Assembly (NCBI RefSeq): GCF_041438805.1
Contig: NZ_CP109190.1
Coordinates: 7,750,001 to 7,814,000, forward strand
Length of the DNA: 64,000 bases
Direction of reading: 5' to 3'
From: Streptomyces sp. NBC_01707
Lineage (GTDB): Bacteria; Actinomycetota; Actinomycetes; Streptomycetales; Streptomycetaceae
This document shows positions 36,888 to 46,700 of the stretch, piece after piece. Every line of letters starts with the position of its first letter. Positions within the stretch are counted from its first letter, which is position 1. The position numbers and the translations under genes were made by a program. The notes beneath the pieces were generated by a model that did not search any database, had not been told where the DNA came from, and worked only from the letters and a program-made list of their open reading frames with translations.

Positions 36888-37178
36888 ATGTTCGGAAGGC
36901 TCGGCGCTCCCGAGATCATCCTGATCCTCGTCGTCATTGTTCTGCTGTTCGGCGCGAAGAAGCTTCCTGACATGGCTCGCTCGCTCGGCAAGTCGGCCCG
37001 CATCCTCAAGAGCGAGGCCAAGGCCATGAAGTCGGAAGGCAACCCGTCGGCCACTCCCGCCGACCCGCCGCACGACCCCGCTCAGGACCAGGCGGCCCCG
37101 CGCACGATCAAGGCCGCGCCCGGCGATGTGACGAGTTCGCGGCCGGTCGCCGAGCCGACCGACTCGACCAACCGCTGA
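36888..37178 (+). CDS. tatA: Twin-arginine translocase subunit TatA
   Basis: 96 residues. One N-terminal membrane helix ([20 protein letters not shown]) leads into the [19 protein letters not shown] amphipathic helix that defines TatA, and a long acidic/proline-rich tail. TatA oligomers form the passage of the Tat system for folded proteins. The second ATG was chosen because GAGAAGG lies at the right distance; the frame extends six codons upstream. tatC follows 62 nt downstream, and tatB is not present here, which is normal in Streptomyces. Confidence 0.95.
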   Translation: MFGRLGAPEIILILVVIVLLFGAKKLPDMARSLGKSARILKSEAKAMKSEGNPSATPADPPHDPAQDQAAPRTIKAAPGDVTSSRPVAEPTDSTNR

Positions 37179-37240
37179 CAACTGGGCCGACGCAGGCGCC
37201 GTGATCGGTGACGGCCTGCTGCACGAGATGAGGACGTGGG

Positions 37241-38191
37241 TTGCTCAAGTCTGCCCGCAAACAGGAGACGGACCCCGAGGGCCGCATGCCCTTGGTGGAG
37301 CACCTGCGTGAGCTGCGCAACCGGCTGGCGAAGGCTCTGCTGGCGATCGTCGTCGTCACGATCGTCGCCGCGTTCTTCTACAAGGGGATCATCGAGTTCT
37401 TCACCGACCCGGTGCTGAAGGCGGTCGGTTGCGATTCGAGCTTCGCCGAACTCGCCAAGCAGGAGGACGGCACCTGTGCGCGCATCGTCCTGAACGGCCT
37501 GCTGACGCCGTTCACCCTTGCGCTCAAGGTCTCCCTGATGGCAGGCGTCGTCCTTTCGTCGCCGATCTGGCTCTACCAGCTCTGGGCGTTCATCGCCCCG
37601 GGTCTGCACAGGCACGAGAAGAAGTACTCGCTGGCCTTCGTCGGCGCGGGCTTCCCGCTCTTCCTCGCCGGTGGCTTCTTCGCGTACAAGACGCTGCCCA
37701 CGATGGCCAAGGTCCTGCTGGACTTCTCGCCGGCCGGTCTGGACAACCAGCTGCCGCTCGACGACCTGCTGGACCTGATCACGCGCATGGTGGTGGTCTT
37801 CGGGCTCTCCTTCGAGCTGCCCCTGCTGCTCGTCATGCTGAACCTCGGCGGCGTCATCACGGGCAAGCGGATGCTCGGCTGGTGGCGCGGCATGATCATG
37901 GGCATCACGGTCTTCGCCGCACTGGCGACGCCCAGTACCGACCCGCTGACCATGCTGGCGCTCGCCGGGCCGATCTGGGTCCTGTACTTCTGCGCGACGG
38001 CGCTCTCGCTCCTCAACGACCGCCGCAAGGCACAGCGTGCGGCGGAGGGGCCCGCCGACGACGAGGCGTCGGAGCTGGACCTCACCCCCGAGGACGTGGG
38101 TGAGATCGAACCGGTCTCGTCCGTCAGGTCGCTGCCGGCGCAGTCGGGGCCGGACCGTGACCGGGTGAACGGTTACGACGACATCACCTGA
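37241..38191 (+). CDS. tatC: Twin-arginine translocase subunit TatC
   Basis: 316 residues with six membrane segments. Signal-peptide-binding features are at the N-terminus (MPLVEHLRELRNRLAKALLAI, of which EHLRELRNRL is the conserved core) and in loop 1. Later comes the Glu of FGLSFELPLLLVML. A hydrophilic 55-residue C-terminal tail rich in Asp/Glu ends in VNGYDDIT. The start is a TTG (GAGGACGTGGG upstream). TatC recognises the RR motif of precursor proteins together with TatB/A. In this window the Moco oxidoreductase at 55.6 kb is a candidate Tat client. Confidence 0.95.
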   Translation: MLKSARKQETDPEGRMPLVEHLRELRNRLAKALLAIVVVTIVAAFFYKGIIEFFTDPVLKAVGCDSSFAELAKQEDGTCARIVLNGLLTPFTLALKVSLMAGVVLSSPIWLYQLWAFIAPGLHRHEKKYSLAFVGAGFPLFLAGGFFAYKTLPTMAKVLLDFSPAGLDNQLPLDDLLDLITRMVVVFGLSFELPLLLVMLNLGGVITGKRMLGWWRGMIMGITVFAALATPSTDPLTMLALAGPIWVLYFCATALSLLNDRRKAQRAAEGPADDEASELDLTPEDVGEIEPVSSVRSLPAQSGPDRDRVNGYDDIT

Positions 38192-38209
38192 CCTTGTAAG
38201 GTCCCCCGG

Positions 38210-39100
38210 GTGACCAGCGAGATCACCCTTTTCGTCAATCCCACCGCAGGACGCGGCCGGGGCGCGCACGCCGCGCAGCCGGCCGCTTCCGCGTTGCGGG
38301 ACGCCGGCTTCTCCGTACGTACGGTCCTGGGCGAGGACGCCGACGACGCGCTGCGGCGGGCCCGTGAGGCAGTCGACGGCGGGACCGGCGCACTGATAGC
38401 CGTGGGCGGGGACGGCATGATGTCCCTCGCCCTCCAGGCCGTGGCCGGGACCATGACGCCGCTCGGTGTGATCGCCGTCGGTACCGGCAACGACTTCGCC
38501 CGCGCCCTAGGTCTGCCGATACGGGACCCGGCCGCCGCGGGCCGGCTGGCCGCCGAGGCGCTCAAGGGCGGGGCGATCCGGGACATCGACCTCGGCCGGG
38601 TCGGTGACCGGTGGTTCGGGTCCGTGCTCGCCTCCGGCTTCGACTCCCGGGTCAACGACCGGGGCAACCGGATGCGCTGGGTCGGCGGACGGTTCAAGTA
38701 CGACCTCGCGATCCTCGCCGAACTCGCCGCGTTCCGGACGATCCCGTACCGCATCAGGCTCGACGGCGGGCCGGCCCAGGAGATCGAGGCGACGCTCATC
38801 GCGGTCGGCAACGGCTCCACCTACGGCGGGGGCATGCGGATCTGTGCGGACGCCGTCATGGACGACGGGCTCTTCGACGTGACCGTCGTCGGCGACTGCA
38901 GCCGTACGACGCTGCTCAAGGTGTTCCCCCGGGTCTACCGGGGCACGCACCTCGACCACCCCGCGGTCACCGTGCACCGGGTCTCGTCGATCGAGCTGGC
39001 CGCCGCCTCCGTCACCGCCTACGCGGACGGCGAACCGCTCGGTGCGCTGCCGCTCACCGCGACGTGTGTGCCGGGCGCGGTCAGGGTTCTTGCTCGGTGA
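38210..39100 (+). CDS. Diacylglycerol-kinase-family lipid kinase
   Basis: 296 residues. Catalytic-domain motifs are FVNPTAGRGRG (phosphate loop-like), AVGGDGM (GGDG at 66-69) and GTGNDFARALGLP (91-101). The C-terminal beta domain has GRVGDRWFGSVLASGFDSRVN and GMRICADAVMDDGLFDV. DgkB-type enzymes phosphorylate diacylglycerol or related lipids; the exact lipid is uncertain since sphingosine- and ceramide-kinase-like members share the pattern. GTG start 18 nt after tatC's stop, so it may be in the tat transcript. Confidence 0.88.
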   Translation: MTSEITLFVNPTAGRGRGAHAAQPAASALRDAGFSVRTVLGEDADDALRRAREAVDGGTGALIAVGGDGMMSLALQAVAGTMTPLGVIAVGTGNDFARALGLPIRDPAAAGRLAAEALKGGAIRDIDLGRVGDRWFGSVLASGFDSRVNDRGNRMRWVGGRFKYDLAILAELAAFRTIPYRIRLDGGPAQEIEATLIAVGNGSTYGGGMRICADAVMDDGLFDVTVVGDCSRTTLLKVFPRVYRGTHLDHPAVTVHRVSSIELAAASVTAYADGEPLGALPLTATCVPGAVRVLAR

Positions 39101-39112
39101 AATAAAGATCGC

Positions 39113-39140
39113 GCTGACTGTCAGAGGTGACGGGTACGCT
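39113..39140 (+). promoter_or_regulatory. Probable promoter of the helicase gene
   Basis: GCTGAC (39113-39118) and TACGCT (39135-39140) with a 16-bp spacer, ending ten bases before the ATG. The transcript leader would be only a few nucleotides long. Confidence 0.45.
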
Positions 39141-39150
39141 CGTAAGCAAG

Positions 39151-41982
39151 ATGACAGAGGACCTCTCACCAGCTGAGCGATACCAGGCATTCCGGATCCG
39201 CGCCGCCGAGCAGGCCACGGCACTCGCGCCCTTCCGCGAGATGTACGAGTTCGATCTGGACCCGTTCCAGATAGAGGCATGCAAGGCCCTGGAAGCGGGG
39301 AAGGGGGTGCTGGTCGCCGCCCCGACCGGGTCGGGCAAGACGATCGTCGGCGAGTTCGCCGTGCATCTCGCGCTCCGCCAGGGCCGCAAGTGCTTCTACA
39401 CCACACCCATCAAGGCCCTGTCGAACCAGAAGTACGCCGATCTGGTCAAGCGCTACGGCGCGGACAAGGTCGGCCTGCTGACCGGCGACAACAGTGTCAA
39501 CGCCGATGCCCCGGTGGTCGTCATGACCACCGAAGTGCTGCGGAACATGTTGTACGCGGGCTCGCAGGCGCTCCGTGGCCTCGGCCATGTCGTGATGGAC
39601 GAGGTGCACTACCTCTCCGACCGCTTCCGCGGCGCGGTGTGGGAGGAAGTGATCATTCATCTGCCGGATTCGGTGACGCTGGTGTCGCTGTCGGCCACCG
39701 TGTCCAACGCAGAGGAGTTCGGCGACTGGCTGGACACCGTCCGCGGTGACACCGAGGTCATCGTCGCCGAGAGCCGGCCCGTGCCGCTCTGGCAGCACGT
39801 CCTGGCCGGCCGCCGGATGTACGACCTCTTCGAGGAGGAGACCGACCACGGCGGCCGTGGCGCCGGGCGCCGCGAGGTCAACCCCGACCTCGTCCGGCTC
39901 GCCCGCATGGAGAACCAGCGCGGGTACAACCCGCGCGAGCGCCGACGCGGAAAGATGGTGCGCGAGGCGGACCGCGAGCGTGAGCGGCGCCAGCGCAGCC
40001 GGATCTGGACCCCGTCCAGGCCCGAGGTCATCGACCGGCTGGACGCGGAAGGGCTGCTGCCCGCGATCACGTTCATCTTCAGCCGGGCCGGCTGCGAGGC
40101 CGCCGTACAGCAGTGTCTGCAGGCCGGACTGCGGCTCAACGACGAGGACAGGCGCCGGCTGGTGCGGGAGATCGTCGAGGAGCGGACCGCGTCCATCCCC
40201 GGCGAGGACCTCCATGTCCTCGGCTACTACGAGTGGCTCGAAGGGCTGGAGCGGGGCATCGCGGCGCACCACGCGGGCATGCTGCCGACCTTCAAGGAGG
40301 TCGTCGAGGAACTGTTCGTACGCGGGCTGGTCAAGGCGGTCTTCGCGACGGAGACCCTCGCCCTCGGCATCAACATGCCCGCGCGCTCCGTGGTGTTGGA
40401 GAAACTCGTCAAGTGGAACGGCGAGCAGCATGCGGACATCACCCCCGGCGAGTACACCCAGCTGACCGGTCGTGCCGGGCGGCGCGGGATCGATGTCGAG
40501 GGCCACGCGGTGGTGCTGTGGCAGCGTGGCATGGACCCGGGAGCGCTGGCCGGACTCGCGGGTACGCGCACCTATCCGCTGCGGTCCAGCTTCCGGCCCT
40601 CGTACAACATGGCCGTCAACCTGGTGCAGCAGTTCGGGCGGCACCGGTCGCGCGAGCTGCTGGAGACCTCGTTCGCACAGTTCCAGGCCGACCGGTCGGT
40701 CGTCGGGATCTCCCGGCAGGTGCAGAAGAACGAGGAGGGCCTGGAGGGTTACCGCGAGGGCATGACCTGCCACCTCGGTGACTTCGAGGAGTACGCGCGG
40801 CTGCGCCGCGACCTCAAGGACCGGGAGACGGAGCTCGCCAAGCACGGTGCGTCGCAGCGTCGGGCGGCGGCCGCGGCGTCCCTGGAGAAGCTGAAGCCGG
40901 GCGACGTCATCCACGTGCCGACCGGGAAGTTCGCCGGGCTGGCGCTCGTGCTGGACCCGGGGCTGCCGGCCGGGCGGGTCAACGGGCACCGGGGGCTCGA
41001 ATACTACGACGGGCCGCGGCCGTTGGTGCTGACCTCCGAGCGACAGGTCAAGCGGCTCGCCGCGATCGACTTCCCCGTGCCGGTCGAGGCCGTGGAGCGG
41101 ATGCGGGTGCCCAAGTCGTTCAATCCGCGGTCGCCGCAGTCGAGGCGCGATCTCGCGTCGGCGCTGCGGACGAAGGCGGGGCACATCGTGCCGGAACGGC
41201 ACCGCAGGGGCCGGGCCGAGGCCGCCGACGACCAGCAGATCGCCCGCTACCGGGCCGAGTTGCGGGCCCACCCCTGCCATGGTTGCGCCGAGCGCGAGGA
41301 CCATGCGCGGTGGGCGGAGCGGTACCACCGCCTGCAGCGGGACACGAAGCAGCTGGAGCGGCGGATCGAGGGGCGGACGAACACGATTGCCCGCACCTTC
41401 GACCGGATCGTCGCGCTCCTCACCGAGCTGGACTATCTGCGGGGCAACGAGGTCACCGAGCACGGGCGGCGGCTCGCCCGGCTGTACGGCGAGCTTGACC
41501 TGCTGGCGAGCGAGTGCCTGCGGGCCCGGGTGTGGGAGGGGCTGAACCCGGCGGAACTCGCCGCGTGTGTGTCGGCGCTGGTGTACGAGGCGCGGCAGGC
41601 GGACGACGCGGTGGCACCGAAGCTGCCGTCCGGGCCGGCGAAGACGGCGATGGCCGAGATGGTCCATATCTGGGGGCGGCTCGACGCCCTGGAGGAGGAC
41701 TTCAAGATCAACCAGGCGGAGGGGGTCGGACAGCGGGAACCCGATCTCGGGTTCGCCTGGGCGGTCTACATGTGGGCGTCGGGGCGGACGCTGGACGAGG
41801 TGCTGCGCGAGGCGGAGATGCCGGCAGGGGACTTCGTGCGGTGGTGCAAGCAGGTGATCGATGTGCTGGGACAGATCGCTGCTGCGGCACCAGGCGGCGG
41901 GGAGAGCTCCGTGGCTCGCAATGCGCGCAAGGCGATGGATGCGGTGCTGCGGGGGGTCGTGGCTTACAGCTCGGTGGGGTGA
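39151..41982 (+). CDS. Ski2/Mtr4-like superfamily II DEAD/DEAH RNA helicase
   Basis: 943 residues. Helicase core motifs in order: Q-motif-like FDLDPFQIEA, Walker A APTGSGKT (57-64), TTPIKALSNQKY (Ia), DEVH box (150-153), SLSATVSNAEEF (III), then GINMPARSVVLEKLVKW and QLTGRAGRRGIDVEG (motif VI) in RecA domain 2. The rest resembles the C-terminal domains of the Ski2/Mtr4/HelY group, including a DSHCT-like end (EAEMPAGDFVRWCKQVIDVLGQIA). Such HelY proteins are thought to act on RNA; in actinobacteria the physiological role is not settled. Convergent to the allophanate hydrolase gene. Confidence 0.92.
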   Translation: MTEDLSPAERYQAFRIRAAEQATALAPFREMYEFDLDPFQIEACKALEAGKGVLVAAPTGSGKTIVGEFAVHLALRQGRKCFYTTPIKALSNQKYADLVKRYGADKVGLLTGDNSVNADAPVVVMTTEVLRNMLYAGSQALRGLGHVVMDEVHYLSDRFRGAVWEEVIIHLPDSVTLVSLSATVSNAEEFGDWLDTVRGDTEVIVAESRPVPLWQHVLAGRRMYDLFEEETDHGGRGAGRREVNPDLVRLARMENQRGYNPRERRRGKMVREADRERERRQRSRIWTPSRPEVIDRLDAEGLLPAITFIFSRAGCEAAVQQCLQAGLRLNDEDRRRLVREIVEERTASIPGEDLHVLGYYEWLEGLERGIAAHHAGMLPTFKEVVEELFVRGLVKAVFATETLALGINMPARSVVLEKLVKWNGEQHADITPGEYTQLTGRAGRRGIDVEGHAVVLWQRGMDPGALAGLAGTRTYPLRSSFRPSYNMAVNLVQQFGRHRSRELLETSFAQFQADRSVVGISRQVQKNEEGLEGYREGMTCHLGDFEEYARLRRDLKDRETELAKHGASQRRAAAAASLEKLKPGDVIHVPTGKFAGLALVLDPGLPAGRVNGHRGLEYYDGPRPLVLTSERQVKRLAAIDFPVPVEAVERMRVPKSFNPRSPQSRRDLASALRTKAGHIVPERHRRGRAEAADDQQIARYRAELRAHPCHGCAEREDHARWAERYHRLQRDTKQLERRIEGRTNTIARTFDRIVALLTELDYLRGNEVTEHGRRLARLYGELDLLASECLRARVWEGLNPAELAACVSALVYEARQADDAVAPKLPSGPAKTAMAEMVHIWGRLDALEEDFKINQAEGVGQREPDLGFAWAVYMWASGRTLDEVLREAEMPAGDFVRWCKQVIDVLGQIAAAAPGGGESSVARNARKAMDAVLRGVVAYSSVG

Positions 41983-41996
41983 CGGGGCCTGGGCCA

Positions 41997-42013
41997 CCGG
42001 CCCTCGGGGCCGG
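41997..42013. terminator. Short hairpin between convergent helicase and allophanate hydrolase genes
   Basis: A 7-bp perfect stem (CCGGCCC/GGGCCGG) with a 3-nt loop, 14 nt after the helicase stop. Weak support in such GC-rich DNA. Confidence 0.4.
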
Positions 42014-42098
42014 ACGGGGCGGGGCCGGGTGGATCGGGCCGACCGTCCGGGGACGAGGACCGGGTTCGGTGGACGGTACTGCGCCCCCGTGCTTCGGG

Positions 42099-43745
42099 TC
42101 AGCGGTCGAGGTAGGCGCGCCAGCCGCCGTGCGCCGTGATGTCCGTTGCGCTGCGCAGGGCGTAGGGCTCGCACAGGAAGCCGGGCGCCGTCGTGCCGTC
42201 CGAGAGCTCCACCCGGCCCAGTGTCATGGGGGGCGGGAGCTCCGCCGTGAGGCGGCCCAGGCCCTCAGGGGGCAGTTCCCAGACCTCCACCTCGATCGCG
42301 GCGCCGCCTTCGCCGACCCGTTCCAGGCCGGGCTTGGGAGGGTCGGTGCGCAGGGCGTGCAGGCGGTACATCGGGGCCGTGGTCGTCGTGCGGAGCAAGT
42401 GGGCACCCAGGTCCAGGAGTTGAGGGTTCAGGGGCTGGCCCGCCAGATGGGCTCCCGCGACGACGAGCCTGGTGGGTGGGGTCAGTAGCGCGGTGATGCG
42501 GGCCAGGCGCTCATCCGTGTCGGCCGGGCCGATCAGCATCACGCCGAAGGGGTGTCCGGCCACGTCGCCGGCCGGGGCGGCCACCGCGCACAGGTCGAAC
42601 AGGTTGGTGGAGTTGGTGAACCGGCCCAGCCGTGCGTTGGTGCCCAGCGGGTCCGCGGCGACCTCCGCCAGCGTGGGGTGACCCGGTGCGGTGGGCAGGA
42701 GAAGGGCGTCGGCGTCGGAGAGGGCCGTCATGGCGGCGTCGCGCAGAACCGCCAGCCGGTCCCGGTCGGCGAACAGACGGTGTGCCGGGATGTCCCGGGC
42801 CGCCGTGATGATGTGGGCGACGGTGGGGTCGAGGTCGTCGGCGGCGGGAGCGGCGTCGATGAACGCGCCGACGGCCGTGTAGCGCTCGGCCACGAACGCT
42901 CCCTCGTACAGCAGGGCGGCGGCTTCGAGGAAGGGGGCCAGGTCCACCGGTTGCAGGTGTGCGCCCGCCTCGTGGAGGCGGACGGCCGCTGCCTCGTACG
43001 CCTCCGCCCAGCCGGGGTCCAGGTCCCCCAGCTGTCCGGTCGTCGGGACCGCGATCCGCCAGGGCCCCGGTGTCCGGGCGGGCGCGGACCGTGGCGTGGT
43101 CGTGGTCATCAGGGCGAGCGCCTGCTCTGCCTCGGGGAGCGTACGGGCGAAGACGGTCACACAGTCCAGGCTTGCGCAGGCCGGGACCACACCGTCGGTC
43201 GGGACCAGGCCGCGGGTCGGCTTCAGACCCACGATCCCGTTGAACGCCGCCGGGACCCGGCCGGAGCCCGCGGTATCGGTGCCGAGCGACAGGTCGGCGA
43301 TGCCGAGCGCGACGGCGACCGCGGAACCGGAGCTGGAACCTCCGCTGATCAGGGACGGGTCATGGGCGTGACGCACCGCCCCGTAGGGGGAGCGGGTGCC
43401 GACCAGCCCCGTGGCGAACTGGTCGAGGTTGGTCGTGCCGATCACCAGGGCTCCGGCCGCACGGAGGCGGGCCACGGCCGGGGCGTCGGCCGTCGGTTCG
43501 TACGCGTACGACGGGCAGCCCGCCGTGGTGGGGAGGCCGGCCACATCGATGTTGCCCTTGACGGCCAGCAAGCGGCCGGCGAGCGGGAGATGTTCCCCTG
43601 CGGACACGCGGGCGTCGAGGTTTCCGGCCTCGGCCTCCACCTCGGACAGCGGGCGCAGGTCGATCCAGATCTCCGGGCGGTCGACGGCCTCGATCCGGGC
43701 GTGGGCGGCGCGGACCCGGGCCAGCACGGGTGCGGGCGTGGTCAT
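42099..43745 (-). CDS. atzF: Allophanate hydrolase (amidase-signature family)
   Basis: 548 residues. Amidase-signature core with catalytic Lys63 (AVKGNID), the SGGSSSGSA segment (cis-Ser at 137-138) and nucleophile Ser161 (GTDTAGSGR). A separate C-terminal domain from about residue 430 (GAHLAGQPLNPQLLDLGA ... AIEVEVWELP) is the second allophanate-hydrolase domain. It splits allophanate into ammonia and CO2. Last gene of the four-gene operon, nine nt after the carboxylase stop. Inference: final step of guanidine or urea nitrogen assimilation. The stop-proximal region is convergent with the helicase gene. Confidence 0.93.
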   Translation of the reverse strand: MTTPAPVLARVRAAHARIEAVDRPEIWIDLRPLSEVEAEAGNLDARVSAGEHLPLAGRLLAVKGNIDVAGLPTTAGCPSYAYEPTADAPAVARLRAAGALVIGTTNLDQFATGLVGTRSPYGAVRHAHDPSLISGGSSSGSAVAVALGIADLSLGTDTAGSGRVPAAFNGIVGLKPTRGLVPTDGVVPACASLDCVTVFARTLPEAEQALALMTTTTPRSAPARTPGPWRIAVPTTGQLGDLDPGWAEAYEAAAVRLHEAGAHLQPVDLAPFLEAAALLYEGAFVAERYTAVGAFIDAAPAADDLDPTVAHIITAARDIPAHRLFADRDRLAVLRDAAMTALSDADALLLPTAPGHPTLAEVAADPLGTNARLGRFTNSTNLFDLCAVAAPAGDVAGHPFGVMLIGPADTDERLARITALLTPPTRLVVAGAHLAGQPLNPQLLDLGAHLLRTTTTAPMYRLHALRTDPPKPGLERVGEGGAAIEVEVWELPPEGLGRLTAELPPPMTLGRVELSDGTTAPGFLCEPYALRSATDITAHGGWRAYLDR

Positions 43746-43754
43746 GTGTGCTCC

Positions 43755-46700
43755 TCAGTTCGTGGGGGGCGGTGCCAGGACCAGCAGTGCCGAACCCGGT
43801 TCCACCTGGGCACCCGGCCGGGTGAGGATCTCCACGACGACGCCGTCCGCCGGGGCGTGGACCCGGGACTCCATCTTCATCGCCTCCAGGGCGAGAAGAG
43901 GCTGACCCGCCGTCACCGTGTCACCCGCGGCGACGTTCAGCTGCCAGACCGACGCCGCGAACTCGGCCTCCACCAGCCGGCCGCCCGGCGGCACCGTCAC
44001 CTCGGCGGCCGGGGGCGCCGGTTCCGTGGCGGCCTCCGCCCGCGCGAACTCGCCGGCCGCCTCCCAGGCGTCCCGTTCCGCCGCGAAGGCGGCGCCCTGA
44101 CGGGTGCGGAAACCGGCGATCGAGTCGGCGTCGTCGGCCAGGAACCTCTCGTAGCGCGCCAGGGAGAACTCGCCCTCCTCGATCCGCGGAACGAACCGGC
44201 CGGACGCAATGTCCGCGCGGAGCTCCAGGAGTTCGTCCGCCTCCACGGGGTACCACTTGATCCGGTCGAAGAACCTCAGCAGCCATGGTGAACCGGGCTG
44301 GAAGGCGCCGCGCTGCTGCCACCCCGACCACACCTGGGTGGTGCGCCCGACGAACTGGTATCCGCCCGGCCCCTCCATGCCGTAGATGCACAGATAGGCG
44401 CCGCCGATGCCGACCGAGTTCTCCGCCGTCCAGGTGCGGGCCGGGTTGTACTTGGTGGTGACCAGGCGGTGCCGGGGGTCGAGCGGGGTGGCGACCGGTG
44501 CGCCCAGATAGACGTCGCCGAGGCCCAGCACCAGATACTCGGCGTCGAAGACCGTGCGGTACACGTCGTCGACCGAGTCCAGGCCGTTGACCCGGCGGAT
44601 GAACTCGATGTTCCAGGGGCACCAGGGAGCGTCGTCGCGTACCCCGGCCATGTAGCGGGCGATGGCCTCGCGGGTCGCCGGATCGTCCCAGGACAGAGGC
44701 AGATGGACGGTCCGTGACGGCACGGTCAGAGCGTCCGTGGGCGGGAGCGCCGCCTCGGTGGCGTGCAGGAGCGCCAGGAGCCGGTGCTGGGGGAGGAGCT
44801 CCGGATCGGTCTGGATCTGGAGCGAGCGGATGCCGGGTGTGAGGCCGGTGATGCCGGGGACGGCCGCCGCGGTGAGCGCCTCCATCAGGGCGTGCACCCG
44901 CATCCGCAGGGCCAGGTCCAACTGCATCGGACCGTACTCGACCAGCACGTTGTCGTCGCCGCTGCGGCGGTACGTGACGTCGTCGCTCCGGTACAGGATG
45001 CCGCCGTCGACGATGTCCGGGCGCCGCTCGCCGGTGATCGTCACCGGGGTGAAGCGGACCGTGTCGCCCGGCCGTAGCTGGCCCAGCTTCCACCGCTCGC
45101 CCGTCACCACCGTCGCCGGGCAGACGAAGCCGCCCAGCGACGGCCCGTCGGGGCCGAGCAGCACGGGCATGTCTCCCGTGTAGTCGACGGCGCCCACGGA
45201 GTACGGCGTGTCATGGATGTTCGAGGGGTGGAGTCCGGCCTCGCCGCCGTCGGTGCGGGCCCAGCGTGGTTTGGGGCCGACCAGCCGGACGCCGGTGCGG
45301 GCCGAGTTGAAGTGGACCTTCCAGTCGGCGGCGTAGAAGTCGTGGATGTCCTCCTCGGTGAAGAACTCCGGTGCGGCGTGCGGGCCTTCGGCCGCGCCGA
45401 TGTGCCAGCTGCCACCGATGTGCGGACGTTCGGCGTCCGGTACGGCGGCGCCCGGTGTACGCACCGCGCCGCCGTGCAGGACATCGCCCGTGCGCAGGGC
45501 CCGGCCGCCGTGCCCGCCGAAGCCGCCCAGGGTGAACGTCGCCGCGCTGCCCAGGAAGTCCGGCACGTCCAGGCCGCCGCCGGCGAAGAGGACGTACGTA
45601 CGCAGACCGTGTCCGTCCGGTGCGCCGACCGCGAGTGTGGAGCCCGCCGGGACGGTGAAGGGTTCCCACAGGGCGACCGGTTCGCCGTCGACCGACACGG
45701 GGGCGGGTGCGCCCGTCACACAGACCGTGGTCGGGTGGGTGAACCGAAGGGCCGGGCCCTGGAGCGTGCATTCGAGGCCGGGCGCGCCCGCGTCATTGCC
45801 GAGCGCCGTGTTGCCGAGGCGGAACGACAGGTCGTCCATCGGGCCCGACGGAGGGACGCCGACCTGCCAGTAGCCGGTACGGCCGGGCCAGTCCTGCACC
45901 GTGGTGAGGGTGCCGCCGGAGACCACCTCGATGCGCGGGGTCGGGTCGCCGACGGTGGCGAGCGTGGCCGTGGAGTGCGCGGCGGTGCGGACCCGGTCGT
46001 CGGCCAGAGCGGCCCGTACCAGTCCGACATTGGTCTCGATGCCGTCGATCCGGGTGGCGGCGAGTGCCGAGTCCAGCCGTGCGAGGGCCTCGGTGCGGTC
46101 GGTGCCGTGCGCGACGACCTTGGCCAGCATCGGGTCGTACGACGTCGTCACCTCCGTTCCTGTCTCGACCCAGGTGTCGACACGGACTCCCTCGGGGAAC
46201 GCGACCCGGGTCAGCAGGCCCGCGCCGGGGCGGTGGTCGCGGGTCGGGTCCTCGGCGTAGACCCTGGCCTCGACGGCGTGGCCGCGCGGCGCATCCGGTT
46301 CGCGTACGACATCCGTGTCGCCCTGGGCGAGGCGCAGCATCCACTCGACGAGGTCGACGCCGTAGATCTCCTCGGTGACCGGGTGCTCGACCTGGAGGCG
46401 GGTGTTGACCTCCAGGAAGTACGCCTCCGCGCGCGCCGCGTCATAGACGAACTCCACCGTGCCCGCCGAGCGGTAGCCGACCGCCCCGCACAGATCCTGG
46501 GCGGACGCGGCCAGTTGTTTACGGACGTGCGGCGGCAGCCCCGGGGCGGGGGCCTCCTCCAGGACCTTCTGGTTGCGGCGCTGGAGGGAGCAGTCGCGGT
46601 CGCCGAAGGTCACCACCCGGCCCCGGCCGTCGCCGAAGACCTGCACCTCGACATGGCGGGCGTCCTCCACGAGGCGTTCGAGGAAGACACCGGCGGAGGA

